The notes: generated by a model not told the origin, from the letters alone. A stretch of DNA of 64,000 nt from Acinetobacter pittii ATCC 19004 = CIP 70.29 (GCF_000369045.1 NZ_KB849790.1:62001-126000), one strand, 5' to 3'; positions 1 to 11,051 are shown, counted from the first letter of the stretch. Program-made: numbers and translations.

Positions 1-1
1 T

Positions 2-2593
2 GTCGGAAAAATTCAGTCCTTTGGTGCCGAAAAAGCGATGCGAATTTGGGTAGACCCAAATAAATTAGTTTCTTATGGTCTATCGATTAGTGATGTAAAT
101 AATGCAATTCGTAACAATAATATCGATATTGCACCAGGACGACTTGGTGACCGTCCTCTCGTTAATGGTCAATTAATTACTATACCTTTATCCGCTCAAG
201 GACAGCTTGAAAATGTAGAGCAGTTCAAAAATATTAGTCTAAAGAGCAATATTAGTGGTGCCAATATTAAGTTGTCGGATGTAGCCGACGTAGAAATGGG
301 AGCTCAGTCATATAATTTTGCGATTTTAGAAAATGGTAAACCTGCAACAGCTGCGGCCATTCAGTTGAGCCCTGGTGCAAATGCAGTAAAAACAGCAGAT
401 GCGGTAAAACAGAAACTCGAAGAACTAAAAGTAAATTTACCTGAAGGCATGCAATTTAGCGTTCCTTACGATACTGCACCTTTTGTTAAAATTTCGATAG
501 AAAAAGTAGTTCATACATTAATTGAAGCCATGGTTTTGGTCTTCATTGTGATGTATCTATTTCTTCATAATGTTCGCTATACCTTAATTCCTGCGATTGT
601 CGCTCCAATTGCCCTGCTTGGTACGTTTACCATCATGCTTTTAACAGGTTACTCAATTAATGTGTTAACCATGTTCGGTATGGTGCTTGCGATCGGGATT
701 ATCGTCGATGACGCGATTGTAGTCGTTGAGAATGTAGAACGAATTATGGCAACCGAAGGTCTATCGCCTAAAGAAGCGACTTCAAAAGCCATGACAGAGA
801 TTACCAGCCCGATTATTGGTATTACTTTGGTACTGGCAGCCGTATTTTTACCAATGGCCTTAGCAAGTGGTTCAGTCGGTATTATTTACCGCCAATTTAC
901 CATTACGATGTCAGTCTCAATTTTATTCTCGGCATTTTTAGCTTTAACACTCACCCCTGCACTTTGTGCAACCTTATTAAAACCTGTTGATGCAAATCAT
1001 CAAAAGAAAGGTTTTTATGCATGGTTTGATCGTAGCTTTGATAAAGTCACAAAAAAATATGAAGCGATTTTACTTAAAGTCGTTAAACATGCTATTCCGA
1101 CTCTAATTATTTTTGTGGTGATTACAGGTTTAACTTTTGCAGGTATGAAATATTGGCCAACTGCTTTTATGCCCGAGGAAGATCAAGGCTGGTTTTTAAC
1201 GTCGTTCCAATTACCTTCAGATGCGACTGCTGAACGTACGACAAAAATTGTGAAAGATTTTGAAAACCATTTAAATGAGCAGTCGGATGTTAAAAGCAAT
1301 ATTTCAATTATGGGTTGGGGTTTTAGTGGCGCTGGCCAAAACGTTGCACTCGCTTTTACAACCTTAAAAGATTTTGGTGAGCGTGATAAATCTACTACTG
1401 ACTATACCAACTTCATAAATGTTGAAATGGCAAACAGTAAAGAAGGTACAACTATGTCTGTACTTCCTCCAGCAATTGATGAATTGGGTACATCTTCAGG
1501 CTTTAGTTTGCGTTTACAAGACAAAGCAAATTTAGGAATGCCTGCTTTAATTTCGGCCCAAGAAAAGCTTATGGAAATGGCGGCCCAAAACAAAAAGTTT
1601 TATATGGTTTACCCAGAAGGTTTACCTCAAGGTGACAATATTAGCTTGAAGATCGACCGCGAGAAATTAAATACTCTAGGAGTAAGCTTTGCTTCTGTTT
1701 CGGATATTATTTCGACCTCAATGGGATCGATGTATATCAATGATTTTCCAAATCAAGGCAGAATGCAGCAAGTTATTGTTCAAGCCAATGCAAAATCACG
1801 AATGCATTTAAAAGATATCTTGAGTTTGAAGGTTGCAGGCGCAAACGGACAACTGGTGTCTTTATCTGAGGTCGTGATTCCTCAGTGGAATAAGTTGCCA
1901 CAGCAATATAACCGCTACAATGGCCGACCATCATTAAGTATAGCTGGAGTGCCTAACATAGGGGTATCTTCAGGTGATGCGATGCGAGAAATGGAAAAGC
2001 TGATTGCCAAACTTCCTCAAGGTATTGGTTATGAGTGGACAGGTATTTCATTACAAGAAAAGCAATCTGAATCTCAAATGGTATTCCTTATTGCTTTATC
2101 GATGTTAGTCGTGTTTTTAGTTTTAGCTGCACTTTATGAAAGTTGGTCAATTCCATTATCTGTCATGCTTGTTGTTCCCTTAGGAATCTTTGGTGCGGTA
2201 ATGGCCATTATGTTAAGAGGAATGCCAAACGATATTTTCTTCAAAATTGGTCTTATCACTATTATTGGTTTATCTGCCAAAAATGCGATTTTAATTGTTG
2301 AGTTCGCAAAGATGCTCAAAGAAGAAGGCATGACTTTAATTGAAGCAGCCGTTGCAGCAGCAAAGTTACGCCTACGCCCAATTTTGATGACTTCCCTTGC
2401 CTTTACTTGTGGTGTTATCCCATTGGTCATTGCAACTGGAGCAAGTTCGGAAACTCAGCATGCATTAGGTACAGGAGTATTTGGAGGCATGATATCTGCC
2501 ACCATCTTGGCCATCTTTTTTGTTCCCGTGTTCTTTATTTTTGTGTTGGGAGCCGCAGAGAAACTATTTTCCAAAAAGAAAATTAATTCTTAG
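2..2593 (+). CDS. adeB: RND multidrug efflux permease AdeB, 5'-truncated by window edge
   Basis: This is the inner-membrane, proton-driven pump subunit of an RND tripartite efflux system; in Acinetobacter AdeB works with the periplasmic adaptor AdeA. The frame is open from base 2, so about 180 N-terminal residues lie outside the window; the first internal Met is at base 38. The text reads like AdeB throughout, for example SFGAEKAMRIWVDPNKL at the start. The paired Asp of the proton relay (VDDAIVVVENV, bases about 704-736) and the TM10 Lys (GLSAKNAILIVEFAK, near base 2280) are intact. Two blocks of membrane helices flank a large periplasmic domain, and the C-terminus ends in a Lys-rich tail. 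Sequence differences from the A. baumannii protein I remember suggest a sister species. No adeC outer-membrane gene follows; a hairpin does. Confidence 0.88.
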   Translation, partial: VGKIQSFGAEKAMRIWVDPNKLVSYGLSISDVNNAIRNNNIDIAPGRLGDRPLVNGQLITIPLSAQGQLENVEQFKNISLKSNISGANIKLSDVADVEMGAQSYNFAILENGKPATAAAIQLSPGANAVKTADAVKQKLEELKVNLPEGMQFSVPYDTAPFVKISIEKVVHTLIEAMVLVFIVMYLFLHNVRYTLIPAIVAPIALLGTFTIMLLTGYSINVLTMFGMVLAIGIIVDDAIVVVENVERIMATEGLSPKEATSKAMTEITSPIIGITLVLAAVFLPMALASGSVGIIYRQFTITMSVSILFSAFLALTLTPALCATLLKPVDANHQKKGFYAWFDRSFDKVTKKYEAILLKVVKHAIPTLIIFVVITGLTFAGMKYWPTAFMPEEDQGWFLTSFQLPSDATAERTTKIVKDFENHLNEQSDVKSNISIMGWGFSGAGQNVALAFTTLKDFGERDKSTTDYTNFINVEMANSKEGTTMSVLPPAIDELGTSSGFSLRLQDKANLGMPALISAQEKLMEMAAQNKKFYMVYPEGLPQGDNISLKIDREKLNTLGVSFASVSDIISTSMGSMYINDFPNQGRMQQVIVQANAKSRMHLKDILSLKVAGANGQLVSLSEVVIPQWNKLPQQYNRYNGRPSLSIAGVPNIGVSSGDAMREMEKLIAKLPQGIGYEWTGISLQEKQSESQMVFLIALSMLVVFLVLAALYESWSIPLSVMLVVPLGIFGAVMAIMLRGMPNDIFFKIGLITIIGLSAKNAILIVEFAKMLKEEGMTLIEAAVAAAKLRLRPILMTSLAFTCGVIPLVIATGASSETQHALGTGVFGGMISATILAIFFVPVFFIFVLGAAEKLFSKKKINS

Positions 2594-2600
2594 TTAAATA

Positions 2601-2636
2601 CATTGAGGCGAAACGTATCTATGTTTCGCCTCAATG
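2601..2636 (+). terminator. Hairpin after adeB
   Basis: A perfect 14-bp inverted repeat (CATTGAGGCGAAAC and its complement) with an 8-base loop lies 7 bases after the adeB stop. There is no clear U-run, so it may act as a transcript 3' end or weak terminator. It also faces the convergent small gene at 2674-2910. Confidence 0.7.
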
Positions 2637-2673
2637 ACTTAGAAATATGAAAAATGTACTTACAGAAAAACGA

Positions 2674-2910
2674 TTAAGAATTAAGGACTTTAAAGACTTT
2701 ACCTGTTCTAGGATGAGCAAAGCTATTATCTGGATCTAAATTGATGACTTTATCCGAAATCACAATTTTAGAAAGTGGTAACCAGCTCTGTTCCAGTTCA
2801 ACGTCTATAAAGTTTTTTTCATTGATATTTTCATAAATTTGTTCGACAACGATTTCCATACCACACATACTTTTAGCATTCACTTCTTTTAAGATATGGC
2901 GTTTTGACAT
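2674..2910 (-). CDS. Small hypothetical protein (78 aa)
   Basis: I do not recognise a family. The open frame runs up to 3012, but the best start is the Met at 2910, which has GGAG 7 bases upstream. The upstream part would add an unlikely hydrophobic stretch read from AT-rich leader DNA. The product is soluble and slightly charged, with no signal peptide; it ends with a short Asp/Pro segment followed by RTGKVFKVLNS. It is convergent with adeB and separated from it by the hairpin at 2601-2636. Its job is unknown. Confidence 0.55.
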   Translation of the reverse strand: MSKRHILKEVNAKSMCGMEIVVEQIYENINEKNFIDVELEQSWLPLSKIVISDKVINLDPDNSFAHPRTGKVFKVLNS

Positions 2911-3127
2911 ACTAGTCTCCATTTTTTTATTATCCGCATCGACAATAATAAAGATTGCACTGATACAATATGTAAATTTTAATAATGAAAGTGTTTTCTT
3001 TGTTCTAATCATATTTTTGTAATAATTAAATGAATAGTTGAGTGATTATTTAATTTAAATATTATTTTTAAGTTAATCTATTCAATGTAAATATTACTTA
3101 TTAAAAAATTTACTTTTAATCAAAATT

Positions 3128-3152
3128 AAAGGGTTCATTAACTGAACCCTTT
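3128..3152 (-). terminator. Terminator of the 58-aa gene
   Basis: Inverted repeat AAAGGGTTCA / TGAACCCTTT with a 5-base loop, 11 bases beyond the stop of the small gene at 3163-3339. T-runs on both sides would let it work in both directions. Confidence 0.7.
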
Positions 3153-3162
3153 TTATTTAATT

Positions 3163-3339
3163 CTAAACTTGTACTGCGTTATCCAGCGAACCATCATCTT
3201 TATTTTTAGCAGTGTCTTTACTAATCAATGAGTCTGTATCACTATCTGTGGTAAAGCTTTTGCTATTTTTTTGCTTTTTCTTGTACATACACATCCCAAT
3301 CGCGATACCTGTTCCCAATACTATAATTGACTTTAACAT
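3163..3339 (-). CDS. Small single-pass membrane protein (58 aa)
   Basis: This short gene is clear from its start context: GAGG lies 7 bases before the ATG at 3339 and a terminator follows the stop. The N-terminus (MLKSIIVLGTGIAIGMCMY, residues 1-19) is a hydrophobic, Gly-zipper-like helix, followed by a Lys cluster and a polar Ser/Thr/Asp/Lys-rich tail. That layout suggests an inner-membrane anchor with a cytoplasmic tail under the positive-inside rule. I do not recognise a family and assign no function. Confidence 0.6.
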   Translation of the reverse strand: MLKSIIVLGTGIAIGMCMYKKKQKNSKSFTTDSDTDSLISKDTAKNKDDGSLDNAVQV

Positions 3340-3506
3340 TTTGCACCTCTTCGATTAACGGAGTAACTTTTGAGAAATTAGCTTAAATTAATAGCATAAA
3401 ATTTGTTATTTAACGGCTTTCATTTGCTCCGCTTTTGTAAGGTGTTTATTTTTTATGTTAATTGAAGAGTAAAATAATCCCGAAAAATAAATTTTGATAC
3501 AAAGCA

Positions 3507-3537
3507 AAAAGCCTATTCTAAAAAAGAATAGGCTTTT
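3507..3537. terminator. Bidirectional hairpin
   Basis: Stem AAAAGCCTATTCT / AGAATAGGCTTTT, 13 bp, with a short A-rich loop and T-runs on both sides. It separates the small-gene block from the pqq operon end. Which transcript it ends is not clear. Confidence 0.65.
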
Positions 3538-3716
3538 CACTGTATTTCAGGATTAAGCAGTATTATGAATCGCTTTATGCAATCTTATTATCTTTAAAAA
3601 TACATTACAAATGTATTTAATGCTGAACTTTTAGTCAAGATGGGATTGAGGGTTTTTACCAATAATTAGCGATTATTGTGATGACTGTCACATTTATATA
3701 ATTAGGATAAGAAAAA

Positions 3717-3747
3717 ACCCATTTCTACTTCTCATAAAGAAATGGGT
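3717..3747 (-). terminator. Probable pqq operon terminator
   Basis: Stem ACCCATTTCT / AGAAATGGGT about 170 bases past the dipeptidase stop. On the minus strand the stem is followed by a run of six T, the Rho-independent layout for minus-strand transcripts. Confidence 0.7.
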
Positions 3748-3918
3748 GATGTGAAAACCACAAAAGACCTGAAATACCAAATGTTCTTACATTCAGTAAG
3801 GTTGAGTGTAGTGAATATACCGAATGGTTGACAATTAAACTATTTGTATTTTTTTTAGTCATTTCGGCCAATAAAAAAATAGTTATGATTCTGTAGATTA
3901 ACTCTGTTTAGTCATTCA

Positions 3919-4971
3919 TTATTGACCAAAAATTCTATAAAGCACCCTCACCCAATTATTAAGACATATATTTTCAATCAGTGTTTTTGAATAACCACGC
4001 TGTTGCATACGTTCAATTAAGCGATGTAGGCCTGTCACATCTTCAAGTTCAGTACCTATAAGTGCACCATCGAAGTCTGAACCAAAGCCCACATGTTCTT
4101 CGCCCAAATGATCCATTAAATATTCTAAATGTTCCAAAATTACATCAATCGATGTATCTGCATTTCGTTGTCCATCCGACCGTAAAAAAGCGACATCGAA
4201 ATTTACCCCCACCATCCCTTTACTTTCGCGTATTGCTTTAAGCTGTGGGTCAGTTAAGTTGCGAGCTTGAGGGCATAAAGCATGTGAATTAGAGTGTGTT
4301 GCTACAATTGGCTGCTGCAATATATCTACAGTATTCCAAAAAGCTTTCTCATTCATATGTGAAACATCAATCACCATCTTTTTATTGGCACAGCGTCTTA
4401 TAAAATCTTTGCCATCACTCGTGAGACCTGCTCCAGTGTCAGGTGAGTGAGGAAACTTAGCATTTAAACCATGTCCAAAGCGGCTAGGTCTATTCCAGAG
4501 GGGGCCAATACTACGCAAGCCTCTTTCATAAAATACATCGAGTAAATCAGGATTTTGTTGTAAAGCTTCTGCACCTTCCATATGCAATACAATTGCTAGC
4601 TTTTTCTCTGCTCTGCAATCTTGAATATCTTGAACCGAGGTGCAAATTTTAATATTTTTAGAATACTGAGCAAGTTGGTGAGCTAAATCGAGTTGTTCCA
4701 AGCAAATTTGTTCAATTTGCTGTTGCGTAAAATCAGAAGCATTCTGATCAAATAATTTATTGGAATGATGCTGTTGCACATAGCTATATGGTGGTAAAAA
4801 AATCGCAAACATTCCACCAATAAACCCAGCTTCTTGACAGCGTTTTAAATCAAGATGGCCTACTAAACGTTCATGAATAAAAGCATGTACAGGATCTGGA
4901 TGGTCACTTAGCCATAAACGTGTTAATGCGTCATTATGTCCATCAAAAACTGGAATATGGCGGGGCTTCAT
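3919..4971 (-). CDS. Zn-dependent dipeptidase, peptidase M19 family
   Basis: A 350-residue renal-dipeptidase-like metallopeptidase. The N-terminal DGHND gives the His-x-Asp metal pair, HMEGAEAL supplies the bridging Glu, THSNSHALCPQARN has the His motif, and GSDFDG near residue 300 is the late metal or substrate Asp motif. There is no signal peptide, so it should act in the cytoplasm on dipeptides. It starts 18 bases after pqqE on the same strand, so it is probably the last gene of the pqq operon. Peptidases are common pqq neighbours, and PqqA has to be trimmed to its cross-linked Glu-Tyr core. A role in clearing or finishing PqqA-derived peptides is therefore a reasonable inference but is not shown by the sequence. 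Confidence 0.82.
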   Translation of the reverse strand: MKPRHIPVFDGHNDALTRLWLSDHPDPVHAFIHERLVGHLDLKRCQEAGFIGGMFAIFLPPYSYVQQHHSNKLFDQNASDFTQQQIEQICLEQLDLAHQLAQYSKNIKICTSVQDIQDCRAEKKLAIVLHMEGAEALQQNPDLLDVFYERGLRSIGPLWNRPSRFGHGLNAKFPHSPDTGAGLTSDGKDFIRRCANKKMVIDVSHMNEKAFWNTVDILQQPIVATHSNSHALCPQARNLTDPQLKAIRESKGMVGVNFDVAFLRSDGQRNADTSIDVILEHLEYLMDHLGEEHVGFGSDFDGALIGTELEDVTGLHRLIERMQQRGYSKTLIENICLNNWVRVLYRIFGQ

Positions 4972-4989
4972 GAGTATTCCTGTTAATTG

Positions 4990-6421
<1,432 letters not shown>

Positions 6422-6425
<4 letters not shown>

Positions 6426-7180
6426 TTAAATAGTCCTTTGTGCCAAACTCGTTTGCTTGTCACGCTGTGATATGGTGCTTCATTGTGAACATATGCCAAA
6501 GTTAAAGCATCTAAAATGCTCCATAAAATATCCAGTTTAAACTGCAATATTTCAAGCATTCGTTCTTGTTGCTCAAAAGTTGTAAATGAATCAAGCGTAA
6601 TCGTTAGACCATGTTCAACGTCACGGCGTGCCTGACTCAAACGAGAACGAAAATACTCATAGCCTTTATCATCAATCCATGGGTAATGTTGTGGCCATGA
6701 ATCAAGTCTTGATTGATGAATTTGTGGAGCAAAAAGTTCAGTTAAAGAGCTGCTTGCTGCTTCACGCCATGAAGCACGGCGTGCAAAGTTTACATAGGCA
6801 TCTACCGCGAAGCGAACGCCCGGTAAAACTAACTCTTCAGAAATAACTTGTTCGCGACTCAAGCCCACAGCTTCAGCTAAGCGTAGCCATGCTTCTCGAC
6901 CACCGCCATCTGGATATTCACCATCTTGATCGATCATGCGTTGAATCCATTCTTGACGGACTCGCTGATCAGGGCAATTTGCCATAATCGCCGCATCTTT
7001 AAGCGGAATATTAATTTGATAGTAATATCGGTTTGCAACCCAAGCCTGAATTTGTTGCTGGGTGGCTTTACCTTCATACATCATCACATGAAATGGATGA
7101 TAGATATGATAATACTGGCCTTTATCGATAATGGCTTGTTTGAATTGTTCAGTCGTTAAAGCTTCAGGTGTTTGAGTCAT
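6422..7180 (-). CDS. pqqC: Pyrroloquinoline-quinone synthase PqqC
   Basis: PqqC is the cofactor-free oxidase that catalyses the final ring closure and eight-electron oxidation to PQQ. The protein has 252 residues and the all-helical TenA-like fold signature, including [15 protein letters not shown] near the N-terminus, [20 protein letters not shown], and [20 protein letters not shown]. It lies 8 bases after the pqqB stop. It is one of the most conserved pqq proteins, and I see no missing segment. Confidence 0.96.
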
Positions 7181-7188
7181 GTTTCACC

Positions 7189-8100
7189 TTAGAGTTCAAT
7201 CTGCATGCCGTCATAGGCAACTTCTACGCCATTTGCTTTAAGCTCAGCAAACTGACTAGAGTTTTCATTTAAAATTGGATTGGTATTGTTAATATGAATC
7301 AGCACTTTTTTAGGTGTACTCAGCTTGTTTAAATAAGACAGTGAACCACCTTCGCCACTAATATATAAATGCCCCATTTCGCGGCCAGTTTTAGTTCCAA
7401 CCCCTGTTTGTTGCATTTCATCGTCTGTCCAAAGCGTACCATCAATCATGACACAGTCTGAACTCTGCATAATCTGCATGATTTGATCGTCAATTTTTCC
7501 AAGACCCGGCGCATAGAACAACTGTTTTTGTGTCTTATGATCTTTGATAATTAAAGCAATATTATCGCCATCATGTGGGTTATTTCGATGCGGTGAATAT
7601 GGTGGAGCTGCACTTTTAATAATTAAGGGTAAAAATTCTAAATTTTCAAAACCATCAATTTTAAAAGCTTGTTTAGGGTTAATCTCATGATATTGAAGAC
7701 CACCATTCCAGTGTTTGAGCATATTAAATACTGGAAAGCCGTTCGTTAAATCTTGGTGGACCATTTCTGTACACCATACATTCATTGGACAACCTTCACG
7801 TAAGGTTAAAAGCCCAGTGGTATGGTCTAACTGACTGTCCATTAAAATAACGCTTATTATTCCTGTATCACGCAATTTACGCGCTGGTTGCGCTGCTTTA
7901 AATTCGAAGAGTTGCTGACGGATGTCAGGTGACGCGTTTAATAAAACCCAGTCTGTTCCATTTTCAGAAACAGCAATCGATGATTGAGTACGGGCTTTGG
8001 CTTGGATTGTACCTGTGCGCACACCATGACAATTCGGGCAATTACAATTCCACTGCGGAAACCCGCCTCCAGCAGCTGAACCTAAAACATAAATATACAT
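7189..8100 (-). CDS. pqqB: PQQ biosynthesis protein PqqB
   Basis: A 303-residue metallo-beta-lactamase-fold protein. In current models PqqB is an iron-dependent hydroxylase acting on the Glu-Tyr intermediate; older work suggested a role in PQQ transport. The N-terminus [18 protein letters not shown] with CPNC supplies the structural Zn Cys residues. DSQLDHTTG near residue 90 replaces the classic HxHxDH motif, which is typical of PqqB. It lies downstream of pqqA with a hairpin between them. Confidence 0.95.
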
Positions 8101-8125
8101 AAAATTAATATCTTATTAGAAAGAG

Positions 8126-8154
8126 ATAAGCCCTAGAACAAGACTAGGGCTTAT
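8126..8154 (-). terminator. Hairpin between pqqA and pqqB (attenuator)
   Basis: Stem ATAAGCCCTAG / CTAGGGCTTAT, 11 bp, with a 7-base loop, in the gap between pqqA and pqqB. There is no long U-run. In other bacteria a partial terminator here lets the short pqqA message outnumber the rest; I infer the same role. Confidence 0.65.
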
Positions 8155-8174
8155 GACATATTTGATGAAACTGA

Positions 8175-8249
8175 TTAACGTGCTTCAAAGTACATTGTAA
8201 CTTCAAAACCAATGCGTAAATCAGTAAAAGCTGGTTTAGTCCATTGCAT
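8175..8249 (-). CDS. pqqA: PQQ precursor peptide PqqA (24 aa)
   Basis: The peptide begins MQWTKPAFTDLRIGFEVTMY and is 24 residues long. Glu16 and Tyr20 are in the conserved E-V-T-M-Y block whose side chains form the PQQ skeleton. GGAG lies 8 bases upstream of the ATG. It heads the operon, with an AT-rich divergent promoter region shared with the 5'-nucleotidase at 8497. Confidence 0.96.
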   Translation of the reverse strand: MQWTKPAFTDLRIGFEVTMYFEAR

Positions 8250-8496
8250 AAATTATCTCCGGTTCATATTAATCTTATGAAATGAATCACTTGATTAAGA
8301 TTTATAAGGCAATTAAAAATTTATTCTAAATAAAAAAATTGGGTTTGTAGACCACCCCTAGCTAAGATATTGTTCGATAATTGTGTTTTTTGTCCAAATT
8401 TTAATATTTCGAACATATTTGCTTATTGGGTGTTTCATCAAACATTCACACTAAAAGCGTATTTTTTATGCGTCTTAATTGATCAAATGATAAAAA

Positions 8497-10287
8497 ATGA
8501 AAAATTTAACAATACTTTTTAAAGTAACAACACTTTCTCTGGCTGTAGCATTATTGGTGGGATGTAATGACGATGATGATAATGACACAGCACCACCTGC
8601 TCAAAGAAGCAATCAAACCGTAAATATTTTAGCTTTTAATGACTTTCACGGAAATCTTGAGCCACCTAAGCGTTATGTCGAGGCACCAAATCCAAATGAT
8701 GCTGCTCAATCTGTTCGTATTCCTGTAGGAGGAGTGAGTTACTTCGCCGATGCGATTAAAAAACTTAAAGCAGAGAATCCAAATAATGCTGTGGTTTCGG
8801 CAGGCGATTTAATTAGCGCTTCTCCTCTCACCTCTTCTTTATTTTTAGATGAACCAACCATTGAAGTCATGAATGATATTCAAATTGACTTTAATGCTGT
8901 AGGTAACCATGAATTTGACCGTGGTACAGACGAATTACGCCGTTTAAAAAATGGTGGATGTCAGCAATATACCAGCACTGTACCTTGTCAAATTAATAAA
9001 AACTTTAGTGGTGCAAAATTTGATTTCCTCGCTGCTAACGTAGCAATGAAAAACGACACCAGTAAAACAATCTTCCCTGCTTATAAAGTCAAAACTTATG
9101 GTGGAATTCCAGTTGCATTTATTGGTTTAACCCTTAAAGCGACGCCAAGTATTGTTTCTGCGGCGGGTATTAAAGACGTTGAGTTCCGTGATGAAGCAGA
9201 TACGGTAAATGCCTTGATTCCTGAATTAAAAAAACAAGGAATTGAAGCCATTGTAGTCGTTGTCCATGAAGGTGCGGCGCCAAGTACCAAGCTCAATCAA
9301 AAAACATGTGATGGCTTAAGCGGTCCAATTTTGGGTATTTTGGATAAACTTAATCCAGCAGTTGATATTGTTGTTTCAGGTCACACACATCAATCTTATA
9401 TTTGTGACTATGCGACAAAAAATCCAGCTAAACCATTCTTACTTACTTCAGCTGGACAATATGGCACGCTTATTACTGACATCAAGATTGAATTAGATGG
9501 TAAAACTGGTGATGTCATTAAAAAAGATGCGAAACAGGTTCCTGTACAAAGTGAAGCCTATACATCCGGTACAACCACGGTAAGTCTTACAGACCTCTAT
9601 CAAAAATTTAGTAAAACTCCAAGCATTGAAGCAATCTTAGATAAATACCGCCAAGCTGTGACTACCATTTCAAGTCGTGTGGTTGGAACTGCAACAGCGG
9701 TGATAAGTCGTACTCAAGTCGAAAGTGGTGAAAGTCCGCTAGGTATTATGATTGCCGATGCTCAGCAAGCGGCTGCCTTAAAAGCAAGTAATCAAGGCTC
9801 AGATTTTACGCTAATGAATCCAGGCGGTGTGCGTGCGGATCTACTGATTAATAGTAGTAACCAGATTACCTTTGGTGATGTTTTTGCGGTTCAACCTTTC
9901 GGTAACTCTATTGTGACGTTGAGCTTAACCGGTAAACAGATTAGAGATGTGCTTGAACAGCAATGGTCTGGTGCAAATGCAAATTCACCTAGAATTTTAC
10001 AGCCGTCTAAAGAGTTGAGTTACCAATATGCAGCAAATACATCTGTTTCACCACGAGCAACTAACATTATGATTGCAGGTTCACCGTTGGTTGACACTAA
10101 AGTGTATCGCGTGACGGTAAATAGCTTCTTGGCAGATGGTGGTGACAACTTTACGGTATTAAAAGAAGGCCAAAACCGTGTCGGTGGTGGTCAAGATATT
10201 GATGCGCTTGAAAACTATGTTGCTGAAAACTCTAAAGATTCACCTTTAACTATTCCAGCTACGACTCGAATTAAAGTTATCAAGTAA
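8497..10287 (+). CDS. 5'-nucleotidase / UshA-family lipoprotein metallophosphatase
   Basis: A 596-residue surface or periplasmic nucleotidase. Residues 1-23 form a lipoprotein signal with lipobox LLVGC, followed by an Asp-rich linker, so it should be lipid-anchored. The N-terminal metallophosphatase domain (about 45-330) has AFNDFHGN, AGDLISASP, GNHEFDRG and SGHTHQS, which give the two-metal site. The C-terminal substrate domain (about 390-570) has NPGGVRADL and VFAVQPFGN. It should hydrolyse extracellular nucleotides to nucleosides and phosphate. It is divergent from pqqA and followed by its own terminator. The exact substrate cannot be read from sequence. Confidence 0.88.
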   Translation: MKNLTILFKVTTLSLAVALLVGCNDDDDNDTAPPAQRSNQTVNILAFNDFHGNLEPPKRYVEAPNPNDAAQSVRIPVGGVSYFADAIKKLKAENPNNAVVSAGDLISASPLTSSLFLDEPTIEVMNDIQIDFNAVGNHEFDRGTDELRRLKNGGCQQYTSTVPCQINKNFSGAKFDFLAANVAMKNDTSKTIFPAYKVKTYGGIPVAFIGLTLKATPSIVSAAGIKDVEFRDEADTVNALIPELKKQGIEAIVVVVHEGAAPSTKLNQKTCDGLSGPILGILDKLNPAVDIVVSGHTHQSYICDYATKNPAKPFLLTSAGQYGTLITDIKIELDGKTGDVIKKDAKQVPVQSEAYTSGTTTVSLTDLYQKFSKTPSIEAILDKYRQAVTTISSRVVGTATAVISRTQVESGESPLGIMIADAQQAAALKASNQGSDFTLMNPGGVRADLLINSSNQITFGDVFAVQPFGNSIVTLSLTGKQIRDVLEQQWSGANANSPRILQPSKELSYQYAANTSVSPRATNIMIAGSPLVDTKVYRVTVNSFLADGGDNFTVLKEGQNRVGGGQDIDALENYVAENSKDSPLTIPATTRIKVIK

Positions 10288-10300
10288 CTGATTTAATGAG

Positions 10301-10331
10301 AATAAAGGACAGTATGATGCTGTCCTTTATT
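10301..10331 (+). terminator. Terminator after the 5'-nucleotidase gene
   Basis: Stem AATAAAGGACAG / CTGTCCTTTATT, 12 bp with a 7-base loop, 13 bases after the stop. The descending arm ends in T-rich sequence. It may also serve the convergent Fur-like gene. Confidence 0.8.
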
Positions 10332-10354
10332 TTCTATGGCAGTTTAAAAGATTT

Positions 10355-10756
10355 TTATTCGGTATATAGATTGAGCTCAACACTACTGATATCGACTCCA
10401 GTATTTGCAAAAATAATATCCGTAACCTCATGAAGTAATTCTTTAACTTTGTCATTTTCAAAGTTCAATGCTTCAGAGGTTTTGAGCGAAATAAGGTTAC
10501 AACTCATCTTGTCTTTTCTAAGCTTATAAATACTTTTGCTTTTCCCTAGGAATACTCTTTTGATGAGTTTACGGTTTTCAAATTCTGACAAGATTCGATA
10601 AATCGTTCCTAGCGTTATTTTATGTTCATTTTTAATTTGCGTATAAATACTCACAGCACTTAAGCCTTGTGGATTTTGATTTAAAATTTCAAAAACCTGT
10701 ATTCTTGATTTTTTTATGGGTAGTCCATTTAATAATGATTTTGAAGTTGCTGTCAT
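10355..10756 (-). CDS. Fur-family winged-helix protein lacking the usual metal ligands
   Basis: 133 residues. The first 85 match the Fur DNA-binding domain well: GLPIKKSRIQVFEIL, then SAVSIYTQI, then ITLGTIYRILSEFENRKLI with the recognition helix. The C-terminal dimer region is degenerate. The HHDH block is replaced by KDKMSCN and the CxxC zinc pair by SLKT, and the conserved His before the SAxxVY helix is gone. It may therefore not sense iron the usual way; it could be an antirepressor, respond to another signal, or simply be decaying. It sits just downstream of entA and entB, so a role in iron or siderophore control is plausible. Fur-box-like palindromes lie in its upstream region. Confidence 0.72.
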   Translation of the reverse strand: MTATSKSLLNGLPIKKSRIQVFEILNQNPQGLSAVSIYTQIKNEHKITLGTIYRILSEFENRKLIKRVFLGKSKSIYKLRKDKMSCNLISLKTSEALNFENDKVKELLHEVTDIIFANTGVDISSVELNLYTE

Positions 10757-11036
10757 GATTAATTAACCTTAATGTTGAAAAAATATAGAAATTTTTTAAA
10801 TTATTTTGTCTATACTTACTTGAAAATTATGGAAATGATTTGATGTATAAATCAGAGCTTATTACCCTATAAATAAGCTTTGAGCTGATTATAAGATTCT
10901 GAATAATTTAATATTATTCCTAATTCACTATCTACATGTACGCACTTGGCGAATAAAAGAATTCTTGAGCTGAACCATATTGCGACCCTCTTCATTAAGT
11001 CATTTTTCGACCTTATTCTATATAATGATTAACACA

Positions 11037-11051
11037 TGATAAATATTATCA
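11037..11051. promoter_or_regulatory. Candidate Fur box (palindrome)
   Basis: TGATAAATATTATCA is a perfect 6-3-6 palindrome close to Fur half-sites (GATAAT type), about 285 bases upstream of the Fur-like gene start. The 10757-11202 stretch otherwise holds no gene I can support. Confidence 0.4.

Larger units (their letters stand above)
3340..3918. other. Intergenic stretch with two hairpins, no convincing gene
   Basis: No open frame with a plausible start was seen on either strand. It contains a hairpin at 3507-3537 and the probable end of the pqq operon transcript at 3717-3747. A small inverted repeat (AATACATT...AATGTATT, near 3599-3617) lies between them. A small RNA between the hairpins is possible, but nothing in the sequence proves it. 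Confidence 0.4.

Noticed and set aside
2674..3012. 112-residue version of the small gene after adeB
   Set aside because: The upstream part lacks a ribosome site and reads as leader; the 2910 start has GGAG.
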